Positions 9,901-17,707 of a stretch of DNA of 64,000 nt are shown here, piece after piece. The position numbers and the translations under genes are program-made. Below the pieces are notes generated by a model. It made no database searches. It had not been told where the DNA came from and worked only from the letters and a program-made list of their open reading frames with translations. Each line of letters starts with the position of its first letter. Position 1 is the first letter of the stretch. Origin of the DNA: Carnimonas bestiolae (GTDB taxonomy: Bacteria > Pseudomonadota > Gammaproteobacteria > Pseudomonadales > Halomonadaceae); assembly GCF_051251125.1 (NCBI RefSeq), contig NZ_JBPCZL010000004.1. One strand, 5' to 3'.

Positions 9901-10686
9901 GGCACGCAGTTCTTCTGCACCCAGTGCACAGTTGAGGCCGATACTAAACGGCTTGGCATGGCGCACCGAATTCCAGAACGCTTCGGTCGTTTGGCCCGAC
10001 AAGGTACGCCCCGAGGCATCGGTAATGGTGCCGGAAATCATGATCGGCAGCCGCTCACCGCGTGCTTCGAACACCTCGTCCAGCGCAAACAGCGCCGCTT
10101 TGGCGTTGAGGGTGTCGAAAATGGTTTCGACCATGATCAGATCGCAACCGCCTTCGATCAGTGCCTGCGCAGCTTCGTAATAGTTGTCGCGGAGTTCGTC
10201 GAAGGTGACGTTACGCTTGGAAGGATCGTTAACGTCAGGGGAGAGCGATGCGGTGCGGCTGGTAGGGCCGAGCACGCCCGCCACGAAGCGCGGCACACCG
10301 GTGGCAGCGGCAACTTCATCGCACACTTCACGGGCCAGCCGCGCGGCTTCCAGATTCAGCTCCGGCACCCACTCCTGCATGCCGTAATCCGACTGCGACA
10401 GCCGCGTGCTGTTAAAGGTATTGGTTTCGATAATATCAGCGCCCGCGTCAAGGTAATCGCGGTGCAGGCGTTTGATAAGATCACGCTGGGTCAGTACCAG
10501 CATGTCATTGTTGCCCTGCAGATCCGACGGCCATTCCTTGAAGCGTTCGCCACGAAAGTCGTGTTCGCTGAGACGCTCGCGCTGAATCATCGTCCCCATT
10601 GCGCCATCAAGAATCAGAATACGCTGGGCGAGCGCCGCGTTAAGTTGTTCCATTAACGGGGCGCGAACGGGGAGGCTATGACTCAT
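6973..10686 (-). CDS. metH: Cobalamin-dependent methionine synthase
   Basis: 1237 residues, full length for MetH. Domains in order: homocysteine-binding domain with ILDGAMGTMIQ near the start and the zinc-ligand GGCCGSTPEH near residue 312; pterin-binding domain (FVNVGERTNVTGSARF, about 365 onwards); B12 cap and Rossmann domain with the cobalt-ligand motif DVHDIGKNIV (His near 764); and the C-terminal AdoMet reactivation domain with RPAPGYPACPDHTEK. It transfers the methyl group from 5-methyltetrahydrofolate to homocysteine. It is a single-gene unit with its own terminator, divergent from nfuA. I saw no cobalamin or SAM riboswitch in the 306-bp upstream region. Cobalamin-assembly genes near 62-64 kb fit its cofactor need. 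Confidence 0.98.
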   Translation of the reverse strand: MSHSLPVRAPLMEQLNAALAQRILILDGAMGTMIQRERLSEHDFRGERFKEWPSDLQGNNDMLVLTQRDLIKRLHRDYLDAGADIIETNTFNSTRLSQSDYGMQEWVPELNLEAARLAREVCDEVAAATGVPRFVAGVLGPTSRTASLSPDVNDPSKRNVTFDELRDNYYEAAQALIEGGCDLIMVETIFDTLNAKAALFALDEVFEARGERLPIMISGTITDASGRTLSGQTTEAFWNSVRHAKPFSIGLNCALGAEELRAYIAELSRVADTWVSAHPNAGLPNEFGEYDQEADEMSAIVGEFAESGLVNILGGCCGSTPEHIAFIADVVRGKPPRQIPEIAPACRLSGLEPFNIEADSLFVNVGERTNVTGSARFKRLIKEEDFTTALEVALEQVENGAQVIDINMDEGMLDSQEAMVHFLNLVAGEPDISRVPIMLDSSKFEIIEAGLKCVQGKAVVNSISLKEGEQAFREHAKLCRRYGAAIVVMAFDEEGQADTFQRKTEICSRAYHLLVDELDFPAEDIIFDPNIFAIATGIEEHNNYAVDFIEATQWIKQHLPHAMISGGVSNVSFSFRGNNPVREAIHSVFLYHAIKAGMSMGIVNAGQLAVYDDLPEQLRTAVEDVVLNRSPDATERLLEIAEQYRGDGSAGQKKEDLEWRSFEVNKRIEHALVKGITAYIEEDAELARQQAERPIEVIEGPLMDGMNVVGDLFGAGKMFLPQVVKSARVMKQAVAYLIPYIEAEKSADAQSKGKVVMATVKGDVHDIGKNIVGVVLQCNNYEVIDLGVMVPAEKILATAKAENADIIGLSGLITPSLDEMVNVAKEMKRQGFELPLLIGGATTSKAHTAVKIEPNYDSPVIYVTDASRAVGVASRLLSPSLKEDYVTEIRAEYERVRERNAKRRPKAADLTYAQARERKFSADWEGYTPPRPAFIGTKTFVNYDVHELIERIDWTPFFMSWQLVGKYPKILDDEVVGEAARSLFDDAKAMLEKLVNEALIEARGVIGFWPAATVDDDVIEVYADENRQQVVQRLHHIRQQSAKGRDGLCYSLADFVAPRAGEVEDWIGGFAVTTGHGVDKLAKAYEDAGDDYNSIMVKALADRLAEAFAERMHERVRKEFWGYDQHEQLDNEALIAEKYRGIRPAPGYPACPDHTEKATLFTLLDATAETGISLTDSFAMWPAAAVSGWYFSHPESRYFATGKIGKDQVTELAERKQMPMETMERWLSPVLSYNPDE

Positions 10687-10992
10687 GAACTGTGCTTCTC
10701 TATCGGATCATTAAATGAATAACACGCGACTGCCATGGGGCGAGCGCAGCAGTGACAGCATCGCGAATTGGCGCGCTGGTTGGAAATGAACGTTTTGTGA
10801 GTTCATTACAAGAAAATGTCATGACGCAGCATCAAGCACAATTAGCGAGGCTACCCAACGTATCTTGGTTGATCTAATTGGTCGGGTTTTACGCTTATCT
10901 GGCGATGGCGTAAACTGTTCTTCATTAGGGCGCTTTGGCAGCAAAGCATACTCTTTCTCAAGCGCCATCGCACCGTCTCCAGAGAATATCCC
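10687..10992. other. Divergent promoter region metH / nfuA
   Basis: 306 bp between divergently transcribed genes. No riboswitch, gene or clear operator recognised. Confidence 0.5.
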
Positions 10993-11613
10993 ATGAGCGA
11001 ACAGACCGTAGCAGACAACGTTAACGAGGGCGCACCTCTCGAAATTACCACCAGCGCACAGGAATATCTTGCCGAGCTGTTGTCGAAGCAGGATGTTGAT
11101 GGCATTGGAGTGCGCGTCTTTATCACTCAGCCGGGCACGCCTTACGCAGAAACCTGTCTGGCGTATTGCCGCCCGGGCGAAGAAGAGCCCACCGATGTGC
11201 GTGTCGAGCTCGCGCACTTCCCGCTGCTGATTGAAGCACACAGCGAGCCTTTCCTCGAGGATGCGGTGGTCGACTTCAACGCCGACCGTATGGGCGGCCA
11301 GCTCACCATCAAGGCCCCTAATGCCAAGATGCCGAAGGTGGATGCGTCCAGCCCGCTGGAAGATCAGATTAACTATGTGCTCTATAGCGAAATCAATCCG
11401 GGCCTGGCTTCCCATGGCGGCGAAATTCGCCTGATTCAGTTGACCGAGGACGATGTCGCGGTGCTCCAGTTTGGCGGCGGCTGCCAAGGCTGCGCGGCGG
11501 TCGATTTAACCTTGAAGGATGGCGTCGAACGCACGCTGCTCGAACGCATTCCTGATCTAAAAGGCATTCGTGACGTTACCGACCACACCGATACCACCAA
11601 CGCCTACTATTGA
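10993..11613 (+). CDS. nfuA: Fe/S biogenesis protein NfuA
   Basis: 206 residues in the NfuA arrangement: an N-terminal degenerate HesB/IscA-type domain (about 15-110) and a C-terminal NifU-like domain (about 120-195). The cluster-binding CxxC in GGGCQGCAAVDLTLK falls at Cys164 and Cys167. NfuA carries and delivers [4Fe-4S] clusters to target enzymes, especially under stress or iron limitation. The gene is monocistronic with a strong terminator about 50 bp after the stop. Confidence 0.97.
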   Translation: MSEQTVADNVNEGAPLEITTSAQEYLAELLSKQDVDGIGVRVFITQPGTPYAETCLAYCRPGEEEPTDVRVELAHFPLLIEAHSEPFLEDAVVDFNADRMGGQLTIKAPNAKMPKVDASSPLEDQINYVLYSEINPGLASHGGEIRLIQLTEDDVAVLQFGGGCQGCAAVDLTLKDGVERTLLERIPDLKGIRDVTDHTDTTNAYY

Positions 11614-11660
11614 TCTCCATCCGCCACGCCTACTGATGCAGCGCGGCGCATTAGCACTGA

Positions 11661-11689
11661 AACGGCCTTCATTTGAAGGCCGTTTTTTT
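11661..11689 (+). terminator. Rho-independent terminator of nfuA
   Basis: AACGGCCTTC and GAAGGCCGTT arms with a 4-nt loop, followed by a run of T on the plus strand. Confidence 0.93.
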
Positions 11690-11977
11690 GTCTGAAGACG
11701 CTGCTTACCGCTGCTATTCGACGTTCGAGAGGGCGCTAACATGTCGTATCGACAATGTGATGGTGGGGCGACTGCCTGCCCCGGTTTCTCAGCGACGGCG
11801 GTTTATCTTACCTTCGCCTATTTTAACTTAGGTTAATCTTATGTACCATTGCTTACTAACAATGGATAGGTCGCGAACGAACACGCCATTTATAACCATT
11901 ATCCAATATTGGCATTTCCCAACGTCGCGACTACGACCTGACATGTATTGGCACCGCCAGACGGGTGCACTTAAGCA
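11690..11977. other. mntH upstream region
   Basis: About 290 bp upstream of mntH. It contains a short perfect inverted repeat, CCATTG-N8-CAATGG (11846-11865), and an AT-rich stretch. I see no yybP-ykoY manganese riboswitch and no classical enteric MntR box; the inverted repeat is a possible operator only. Confidence 0.35.
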
Positions 11978-13321
11978 GTGAGTGAGAACGGTGAAATGAG
12001 CAATTCCGATCATTCGTTGGCGACATCAAACAACACCTTCCATCAGGAAGCAGGCAGCGTCGACGTTCCCACATCAGGGCGTTGGTGGGCGCGCATGTTT
12101 GCCTTTATCGGGCCTGGCGCACTGGTATCGGTGGGCTATATGGACCCGGGTAATTGGGCCACGTCACTGGAGGGCGGCTCGCGCTTCGGCTACTCGCTTT
12201 TATGCGTGATTCTGTTGTCGAACCTGATGGCGATTGTGCTGCAAGCGCTGTGCGCTCGGTTGGGTATCGTGACCGGTCGCGACCTAGCGCAAGGCTGCCG
12301 CGATCACTGCCCAATGCCTGTTAATATCGTGCTGTGGTTGCTGTGCGAACTGGCAATTATCGCTTGCGATCTGGCCGAGGTAATTGGTACCGCGGTGGCG
12401 CTTAAATTGCTGTTTGGCATTCCGCTAATGTGGGGCGCCATTATCACGGTACTGGATACGCTGCTGCTGCTGGCACTTATGCGCAAGGGCTTCCGCTGGA
12501 TCGAAGCCTTCGTCATGACGCTGCTGGCCACCATCTTTGTCTGCTTCGCTATTGAGCTGGTGCTCGCTCATCCTTCCATGGCGGGTATCGCCGAAGGCTT
12601 CTTTGCGCCTAGCCCCAAGGTACTGACCGATCCAGCCATGCTGTATATCGCGATCGGAATCATTGGCGCGACGGTAATGCCGCATAATCTTTACCTGCAC
12701 TCGGCGCTGGTCAAAACGCGCAATTTCAAGCGCACCGACGCAGGGCGCAAAGAGGCGATTCGCTTTGCCACGATCGATAGCACGGTGTCGCTGTGTCTAG
12801 CGCTGTTCGTTAACGCCGGCATCCTGATTCTGGCGGCCGCGGTGTTTCACACCTCGGGTCACACCGTCACGGAAATCGAAGATGCTTACGCGCTGATTGC
12901 ACCGCTGGTAGGAGCGGGGATTGCCGCGACGCTGTTTGCCGTTGCGCTGCTCGCTTCGGGGCTTAACTCGACCGTGACCGCAACGCTAGCGGGGCAGATT
13001 GTGATGGAAGGCTTCCTCAATCTGCGTATGCCAGCCTGGGTGCGACGCCTGCTGACGCGAGTGCTGGCGATTGCGCCGGTGCTCTACGTGGTGACCGCCT
13101 ACGGTGAAGCAGGGGTAGGCCGGCTGCTGATTCTTAGCCAGGTGGTGCTATCACTGCAGTTGCCTTTCGCGGTGATCCCACTGCTGTTGCTGGTATCGAA
13201 TAAAAAGACCATGGGCAGCTTCGTGATTGGCGCCAAGGTGAAAGCAGTAACCTGGCTGATTGCAATCATTATTTTGGCACTTAACATCAAGCTGTTGATT
13301 GATACCTTCGCTTCGCTATAG
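11978..13321 (+). CDS. mntH: Divalent metal (Mn2+) transporter, Nramp family
   Basis: 447 residues from a GTG at 11978; an in-frame ATG at 11996 is an equally plausible start, and neither has a strong ribosome-binding site. It is a multi-pass inner-membrane protein with the Nramp signature MDPGNWATSLEGGSRFGY near the first helix (DPGN metal-binding motif) and IIGATVMPHNLYLHSAL in helix 6 (MPH motif), which together form the metal site. It imports Mn2+, and possibly Fe2+, with protons. The matching regulator gene mntR lies 26 kb away in this window. The DUF445 gene follows after 33 bp and may be co-transcribed. Confidence 0.95.
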   Translation: MSENGEMSNSDHSLATSNNTFHQEAGSVDVPTSGRWWARMFAFIGPGALVSVGYMDPGNWATSLEGGSRFGYSLLCVILLSNLMAIVLQALCARLGIVTGRDLAQGCRDHCPMPVNIVLWLLCELAIIACDLAEVIGTAVALKLLFGIPLMWGAIITVLDTLLLLALMRKGFRWIEAFVMTLLATIFVCFAIELVLAHPSMAGIAEGFFAPSPKVLTDPAMLYIAIGIIGATVMPHNLYLHSALVKTRNFKRTDAGRKEAIRFATIDSTVSLCLALFVNAGILILAAAVFHTSGHTVTEIEDAYALIAPLVGAGIAATLFAVALLASGLNSTVTATLAGQIVMEGFLNLRMPAWVRRLLTRVLAIAPVLYVVTAYGEAGVGRLLILSQVVLSLQLPFAVIPLLLLVSNKKTMGSFVIGAKVKAVTWLIAIIILALNIKLLIDTFASL

Positions 13322-13354
13322 TGACCGCCTTTGCATCGTCGTAAGGAGCGGGGC

Positions 13355-14716
13355 ATGGCGTCACCGTCATCGGAAAGTGATTACTCAGCAACGCCTGGCT
13401 GGTTAGCCCGTCATCGTGGCGGGGTGGCGCTGGGTATTTCTGCGTTCGGCTTTGCCGCCAGCGAACTGGCCGCAACAGTCGGCTGGCTCCCCGCCCCCTG
13501 GGGAACAGCAGTAGTCACCGCCTTTGAGGGTGCGCTGGTAGGCAGCGTCGCCGACTGGTTTGCCGTTACCGCATTATTCAGGCAGTTCCCGATTCCTGGC
13601 TTGCGTCGCCACACAGGGCTGATTGCCAAACGCCGCGCCGCGCTTAGCCGCGGCATTGTCGATATGGCCGAGCGTGAATGGCTTTCGCCAGCGGCGCTGC
13701 GGGCCCGATTGGCAACGTTCTCCTGTGCCAATTTCCTTACCCAGCGCTTTTACCGCGGCGAAGGGCGCGAGCAATTGCGCCAACTCACCCGTCAGCAAAG
13801 CCGCAAAGCGCTGGGATGGCTCGATGATCCGCGCCTTGAAGAAGTGCTCGAACCCGCCCTTACCCGAATGGTCGAGCGCATCGACAGCGGTAGGCAGCTT
13901 GCGCCGCTACTCAAGCGGCTGGCGTATGACCGCACCCTGAATGAGCAGCTGTGGCAGGGCGCGCTGCGAATTCTTGAGCGCGTGCTGGCGGATCCGCAGC
14001 TGCTCAACGTACTCAGCGATATCTTGCTCGATCAGCTGGATGCACTGTCCAGCGAGGGCAAGTGGAGTTCAGTGAAGGTATGGCTGGGCAAACAGTTCCT
14101 GGAAGGCGAGGACGATCGCGAGAAAGCCGAGCGTCTGCTGCGTCGCCTGCTTGGCACCGCGCGCGAGCATCTCGAAGAGATCGAGCAGGACCAGCAGCAT
14201 CCGCTGCGCTTGCGTATGCGCGCACTGCTGATCGTCACCGCACGGCATTTGCGCCATCAGCAAGGCAGTCGTCTGCATCAGGTGCTGGAGCGCGGCAAGT
14301 GGCAGCTATATAGCACCTTCATCGAAAAGCGCGGTATTGGTGGTTGGCTATCCTTCGGCAAACGCTGGGCTGAAGCGCGCATTAACGACGAGCAGTCACT
14401 GCTTAATCGCTGGATTGATGGCGGGATCGATCAACTGATGCAGCGCTACCTGATTGAGCCTCAAGCGCGCCAGCGCTTTGACGAGCGGGTCAGGGGATGG
14501 GCGGGTGATTTGATCGATGCGCACCCCGGCGCAGTGGGCAGTATCGTCAGTGAGTCGCTGTCGGAAGCCAATATGCCCACGGCGCAGCTGGTCGCTACCA
14601 TCGAGGACAAGGTGGGGCCGGATCTACAGTGGATTCGAGTGAACGGCGCGCTGGTAGGCGGGGCAGTCGCATTGGTGATTGGACTGGTGCGCGCGCTGGC
14701 AACGCTAGTGAGCTAG
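13355..14716 (+). CDS. DUF445 family membrane-anchored protein (YjiN-like)
   Basis: 453 residues from the ATG at 13355, which has an AAGGAG ribosome-binding site 6 bp upstream; an upstream TTG frame extension is unlikely. The signature ALVGSVADWFAVTALFRQFPIPG follows a predicted N-terminal membrane segment. A long, charged helical middle leads to a C-terminal hydrophobic helix (VGGAVALVIGLVRALATLV). DUF445 proteins are inner-membrane proteins without an established biochemical function. The gene follows mntH by 33 bp on the same strand; whether that linkage is functional is unknown. Confidence 0.9.
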   Translation: MASPSSESDYSATPGWLARHRGGVALGISAFGFAASELAATVGWLPAPWGTAVVTAFEGALVGSVADWFAVTALFRQFPIPGLRRHTGLIAKRRAALSRGIVDMAEREWLSPAALRARLATFSCANFLTQRFYRGEGREQLRQLTRQQSRKALGWLDDPRLEEVLEPALTRMVERIDSGRQLAPLLKRLAYDRTLNEQLWQGALRILERVLADPQLLNVLSDILLDQLDALSSEGKWSSVKVWLGKQFLEGEDDREKAERLLRRLLGTAREHLEEIEQDQQHPLRLRMRALLIVTARHLRHQQGSRLHQVLERGKWQLYSTFIEKRGIGGWLSFGKRWAEARINDEQSLLNRWIDGGIDQLMQRYLIEPQARQRFDERVRGWAGDLIDAHPGAVGSIVSESLSEANMPTAQLVATIEDKVGPDLQWIRVNGALVGGAVALVIGLVRALATLVS

Positions 14717-14791
14717 TGGTGCTTTAGCCAACAGCATGGATTGCGTTGCCATCACAACGACGCCCGTGCGCAGCAGGGCGTCGCAGCGCTG

Positions 14792-15757
14792 TTAGTAAAT
14801 GAACGGCGGTACCGGAGTTCTCGACACGCGTTCTTGCAGCACGCGTAGCTCCATTTTGACGCGATTCAGCTCTTTGCCACCTTCCTCTGCGTCCCGCTCC
14901 AGCCGCTCGTTGCGTGCGCGCGTTTCGCTGAGCTGCTGTTCGGTCTGCTGGGCGCGCAGGGCAAGGTCGCGATGCTGGCGTTCTTCTTCCTGAAGTGCGC
15001 GGCGCTTTTCCTCGATTTGGCTGTTCAGGCGCTCCAAACGTTCCTCGAGCTGGCTATTTTGCCGACGCAGCTGTTTTTCGATATCAGCCTTTTCGCTGCG
15101 TGCGCCATCAAGCAGTTGCATCAGCCGGTTTTCGCTTGCCTCATGGCGCGATTCCTCTTGTGCCAAGCGCTTGCGGTGAGCCGTTTCCTTATCCTCAAGG
15201 CTTTGCTGATGCTCGCGTTCCTGACGATCGCGCTCCTGGCTAAGCTGCTCGATCTGGGTATCGCGAAGCTTGAGTCGATGGTCGCGCTCTTCCAACTGAG
15301 CGCGCAGCTGGGTGAGCTCGCTTTCACTATGCGCCAGCAGCGAACTCTTCTCTTCGAGACGCGCGATCGTGGCATCGAGCCGTTCACCCAACGCCTCAAG
15401 GCGCTGCTGCGTATCTTCGGAGCGGCGATTGGCCTGATCAGCATGGCCACGCGCTTCCTTGATGCTGTCATCTGCTTGGCGGCGATAAAACGCGAGCCCT
15501 TCATAGGCTTCTTCCTGCGCCTGTTGCCACAGCCCCAACAGCGCATCCTGCAAACGTTCAGGAATATTCTGCGGCAGCGGGGTGTCGCGGTTTTCTTCCC
15601 GCCGATTGCGCCATTCGCGCAGGTGATCGCTGATGGTGGTGAAGCTGCCAGTACCCAGCACATCGCGAATACGCTGCACGCTGGGGGCATCTCCACGCTG
15701 AATCAGCGTTTCGATTGCGCGCTGTACATCTTCATATTGAATGCCATTTCGAGCCAT
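14792..15757 (-). CDS. KfrA-like DNA-binding protein with long coiled coil
   Basis: 321 residues from the ATG at 15757, which has a GGAG ribosome-binding site; a GTG four codons earlier is the alternative. Residues 1-110 resemble the N-terminal DNA-binding domain of plasmid KfrA proteins (VQRAIETLIQRGDAPSVQRIRDVLGTGSFTTIS is a helix-turn-helix-type segment). From about residue 110 to the end the sequence is an almost unbroken Glu/Gln/Arg-rich coiled coil. On plasmids KfrA represses its own gene and helps stable partitioning. Here no replication or partition genes are near, so the role is unknown: a nucleoid-associated or regulatory protein are the main options. A 9+9-bp inverted repeat 137 bp upstream is a candidate autoregulatory site. 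Confidence 0.8.
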   Translation of the reverse strand: MARNGIQYEDVQRAIETLIQRGDAPSVQRIRDVLGTGSFTTISDHLREWRNRREENRDTPLPQNIPERLQDALLGLWQQAQEEAYEGLAFYRRQADDSIKEARGHADQANRRSEDTQQRLEALGERLDATIARLEEKSSLLAHSESELTQLRAQLEERDHRLKLRDTQIEQLSQERDRQEREHQQSLEDKETAHRKRLAQEESRHEASENRLMQLLDGARSEKADIEKQLRRQNSQLEERLERLNSQIEEKRRALQEEERQHRDLALRAQQTEQQLSETRARNERLERDAEEGGKELNRVKMELRVLQERVSRTPVPPFIY

Positions 15758-16099
15758 GGTGGTCTCCACATTCGCTAAGTGCCCGATGCAGCAGGGCTGT
15801 TGTTATTAAGGCCGGCGCAGAAGCTATCAAAGGCCAAGGAGGACGCCACATAGCGCGATTGATAACGCGCCCAAGCGACCAGCAAGGCGATATCATATTA
15901 CGCGTAATACGTAATATGAACATACGTTACAAAATTTTTTGCACGCTTCCCTGTTTACTTTCGTCGATCATTGGTACAAAGCATAGTGCGATAACAGAAT
16001 AAGCAAGAAAAAAGAAAAGCATCTATGCTAAGTGCCAACGCTCTCAACGCTAAGCTATTGCGCTTCAACGATTAATCGCAAGGGAAGGGGATAACATCG
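15758..16099. other. Intergenic region kfrA-like / small ORF
   Basis: 342 bp between divergent genes. It holds the CGTAATA repeat cluster described separately. The rest shows no further recognisable feature apart from AT-rich promoter-like sequence. Confidence 0.5.
15894..15918. promoter_or_regulatory. Palindromic CGTAATA repeat cluster, candidate operator of the KfrA-like protein
   Basis: A perfect inverted repeat CATATTACG-N7-CGTAATATG. Read as 7-mers it is TATTACG (15896-15902), CGTAATA (15903-15909), CGTAATA (15910-15916): three consecutive copies, the first inverted. It sits between the divergent KfrA-like and 81-residue genes. Autoregulation is known for plasmid KfrA; binding here is inferred. 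Confidence 0.5.
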
Positions 16100-16345
16100 A
16101 TGGGCACAACGCTATTAAGTAATGCAGAACTGAATGCCGCTCTCGCCGAGCGTACCGGTGAGTCGCAAGTAAACTACGTTGATGACGTCACTGCCACCAT
16201 GGCACTGGTGTTTTCTAACCGTATTTCACTGCATTGGAACGGCAGTGAATGGGTGGCAACCGGGCGCTCGCGCACGGCACGCAGCGACAATCCATTGCGC
16301 GCAGCGGTTATTGTGCTGGTGGATGAAACGCCTGTTCCTGCATAA
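16100..16345 (+). CDS. Small hypothetical protein (81 aa)
   Basis: 81 residues, ATG preceded by a purine-rich AAGGGAAGGGG ribosome-binding site. I do not recognise the family with confidence. The layout (a short N-terminal helix, an SLHWNGSEWVATG strand pair, then NPLRAAVIVLVDETPVP at the C-terminus) loosely recalls small phage-type DUF2591/NinX-like proteins, but this is a weak impression. It is soluble, with no signal peptide or membrane segment. It is divergent from the KfrA-like gene across the palindromic repeat, so it might share its regulation. It precedes sufE by about 120 bp with no terminator seen between. Confidence 0.65.
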   Translation: MGTTLLSNAELNAALAERTGESQVNYVDDVTATMALVFSNRISLHWNGSEWVATGRSRTARSDNPLRAAVIVLVDETPVPA

Positions 16346-16467
16346 GTGAAGGAGTGTAAGCGCACAGCGGGGCAGGTATCCGCTGGCGACGGCGTGAGCA
16401 TCATAAGGTACTGAACATCACAGGGCTCACGCGCTATACTGCGCGTCTTAGGTGACAAGGAGCTTTC

Positions 16468-16881
16468 ATGAGCAGTGCGCAGCAGGCAACCGCTGAATTA
16501 CTCGAAGAATTCAGCTTCTTTGATAATTGGATGGATCGTTATCAGTACATCATCGACATGGGCAAGGCGTTGCCCAGCATGCCCGACGAGTGGATGACCA
16601 CGGAGTATCGTATCGAAGGGTGCCAGTCCAATGTATGGATTCATCATCAGATCGAGCAGGGTGTGCTGCATTTCGATGCCATGTCAGATGCCGCGATTGT
16701 GGCCGGTCTTATTGCCATCGTGCTGCGGCTTTATAACGACAAAACGCCCGCCGACATCCTTGCAACACCCACCGACACCTTCAAGCAACTGGGCCTGGAG
16801 CAGCATCTGTCGCCCACCCGTAACAACGGCTTGCACGCGATGCTGAATCATATTTACACCACTGCTCAGCAGTATGCTTAG
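16468..16881 (+). CDS. sufE: Cysteine desulfurase sulfur acceptor, SufE family
   Basis: 137 residues, ATG after an AAGGAG ribosome-binding site. The active cysteine lies in RIEGCQSNVW at Cys52, the conserved SufE/CsdE position, and the EEFSFFDNWMDRYQYIIDMGK N-terminus fits the family. It accepts persulfide sulfur from a cysteine desulfurase (SufS or CsdA) and passes it on for Fe-S cluster assembly. No suf or csd genes adjoin it, so it could be SufE or the CsdE paralogue. A bidirectional-looking terminator follows. Confidence 0.93.
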   Translation: MSSAQQATAELLEEFSFFDNWMDRYQYIIDMGKALPSMPDEWMTTEYRIEGCQSNVWIHHQIEQGVLHFDAMSDAAIVAGLIAIVLRLYNDKTPADILATPTDTFKQLGLEQHLSPTRNNGLHAMLNHIYTTAQQYA

Positions 16882-16929
16882 GCGTCATTAGATGTTGATA
16901 GAGCCGCACCACAGCAGGTGGGCGATAGG

Positions 16930-16964
16930 AAAATGCCAGCATCAACGATGCTGGCATTTTTTTT
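16930..16964 (+). terminator. Terminator of sufE, overlapping the yidD stop
   Basis: Perfect 14-bp hairpin (16930-16943 with 16947-16960, 3-nt loop, core ATGCCAGCATC) followed by eight T on the plus strand. On the minus strand a shorter U-run follows, so it may act both ways. The yidD stop codon (16942-16944) lies inside the hairpin. Confidence 0.93.
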
Positions 16965-17214
16965 CACCCTCGGGCGGCACCATATCGACCCCACCAGGAT
17001 GCCAAGGGTGGCATTTGACGAAGCGCTTCAGCGCCAGCCAGCTTCCCTTGAGAGGGCCGTGGGCCGCCAGTGCTTCTAACGCGTAGTTTGAACAACTCGG
17101 ATAGAAGCGGCAGCGTGGCCCAAGCATCGGGCTAATCACCCATTGATAAAAACGTATGGGGATCACCAGCGGTAGCACCAGCCAACAGCGCACACTACGA
17201 GCGTTGAATGTCAT
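16942..17214 (-). CDS. yidD: Membrane protein insertion efficiency factor YidD
   Basis: 90 residues with the family core: RFYQWVISPMLGPRCRFYPSCSNYALEAL, then KRFVKCHPWHPGGVDMVP. YidD is a small membrane-associated protein that assists insertion of inner-membrane proteins with YidC. In most bacteria it sits between rnpA and yidC; here it is outside that cluster, just downstream of hisI. The ATG has a GAGG ribosome-binding site. Its last codons and stop form part of the terminator hairpin shared with sufE. Confidence 0.95.
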   Translation of the reverse strand: MTFNARSVRCWLVLPLVIPIRFYQWVISPMLGPRCRFYPSCSNYALEALAAHGPLKGSWLALKRFVKCHPWHPGGVDMVPPEGEKKCQHR

Positions 17215-17233
17215 TTGCGTGCTACCTCATTAC

Positions 17234-17680
17234 TCACGAATTCGCGTAAAGCTCGGCGGGATCGATGATCGGGTCGCTACACACCTCAACCTGCTGCTGT
17301 TCCACGCGCAGATAAAAACAGCTGCGCCTACCGCTATGACACGCGGGGCCGGTCTGGTCTACCTTCAACAGCAAGGTGTCGCCGTCGCAGTCGAGCAGCG
17401 CTTCCTTAAGCAGCTGTACTTGTCCCGAGCTCTCGCCCTTGCGCCATGGTTTACCCCGCGAGCGAGACCAGTAACACACTCGGCCAGTCGCCAAACTTTC
17501 TTCGAGTGCTGCGCGGTTCATCCACGCCATCATGAGCACTTCGCCAGAGTCATGCTGCTGCGCAATCGCGGGAATCAGGCCAGCCTCATTCCACGGAATG
17601 GCATCCAGCACGTTATCCGTAGCAAGCGTCGCACCGGATGCTTGCGCTTCAAGAGCGGAGAAGAACGTTGTCGTTGACAC
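17234..17680 (-). CDS. hisI: Phosphoribosyl-AMP cyclohydrolase
   Basis: 148 residues from a GTG at 17680, which has AAGGAG just upstream; the longer frame would place that ribosome-binding site inside the gene. Family motifs: EVLMMAWMNRAAL, CYWSRSRGKPWRKGESSG, and the zinc and substrate region DCDGDTLLLKVDQTGPACHSGRRSCF with all three expected zinc-ligand cysteines. It opens the purine ring of phosphoribosyl-AMP in histidine biosynthesis. No other his gene is near. It follows zur by 27 bp on the same strand and is therefore probably co-transcribed with the zinc regulator. It could be a second, Zur-linked HisI copy or the only one. Confidence 0.94.
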   Translation of the reverse strand: MSTTTFFSALEAQASGATLATDNVLDAIPWNEAGLIPAIAQQHDSGEVLMMAWMNRAALEESLATGRVCYWSRSRGKPWRKGESSGQVQLLKEALLDCDGDTLLLKVDQTGPACHSGRRSCFYLRVEQQQVEVCSDPIIDPAELYANS

Positions 17681-17707
17681 AAAAAGCTCCTTGCAGCGCA
17701 CGCGCTG

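Noticed and set aside
8356..10656. Very long open frame (766 codons) on the plus strand opposite metH
   Set aside because: It mirrors the metH codon pattern, has no recognisable domain or membrane pattern, and metH is unmistakable on the other strand. It is a GC-rich shadow frame. The same applies to the 315-codon frame at 7108-8055.
10687..10992. Possible cobalamin, SAM or MetR control element upstream of metH
   Set aside because: No riboswitch core and no MetR-type TGAA-N5-TTCA pair with correct spacing could be found.
11690..11977. Manganese riboswitch (yybP-ykoY) upstream of mntH
   Set aside because: The conserved loop pairs of that RNA are not visible.
14972..15778. Plus-strand frame of 268 codons that looks hydrophobic, opposite the KfrA-like gene
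   Set aside because: The Leu/Phe-rich appearance is the antisense of Glu/Lys/Gln codons of the coiled coil. There is no ribosome-binding site and no family resemblance.
14792..16345. Remnant of a plasmid or prophage around the KfrA-like gene and the 81-residue ORF
   Set aside because: No integrase, att site, replication, partition or structural genes are near; the flanking genes are ordinary chromosomal genes.
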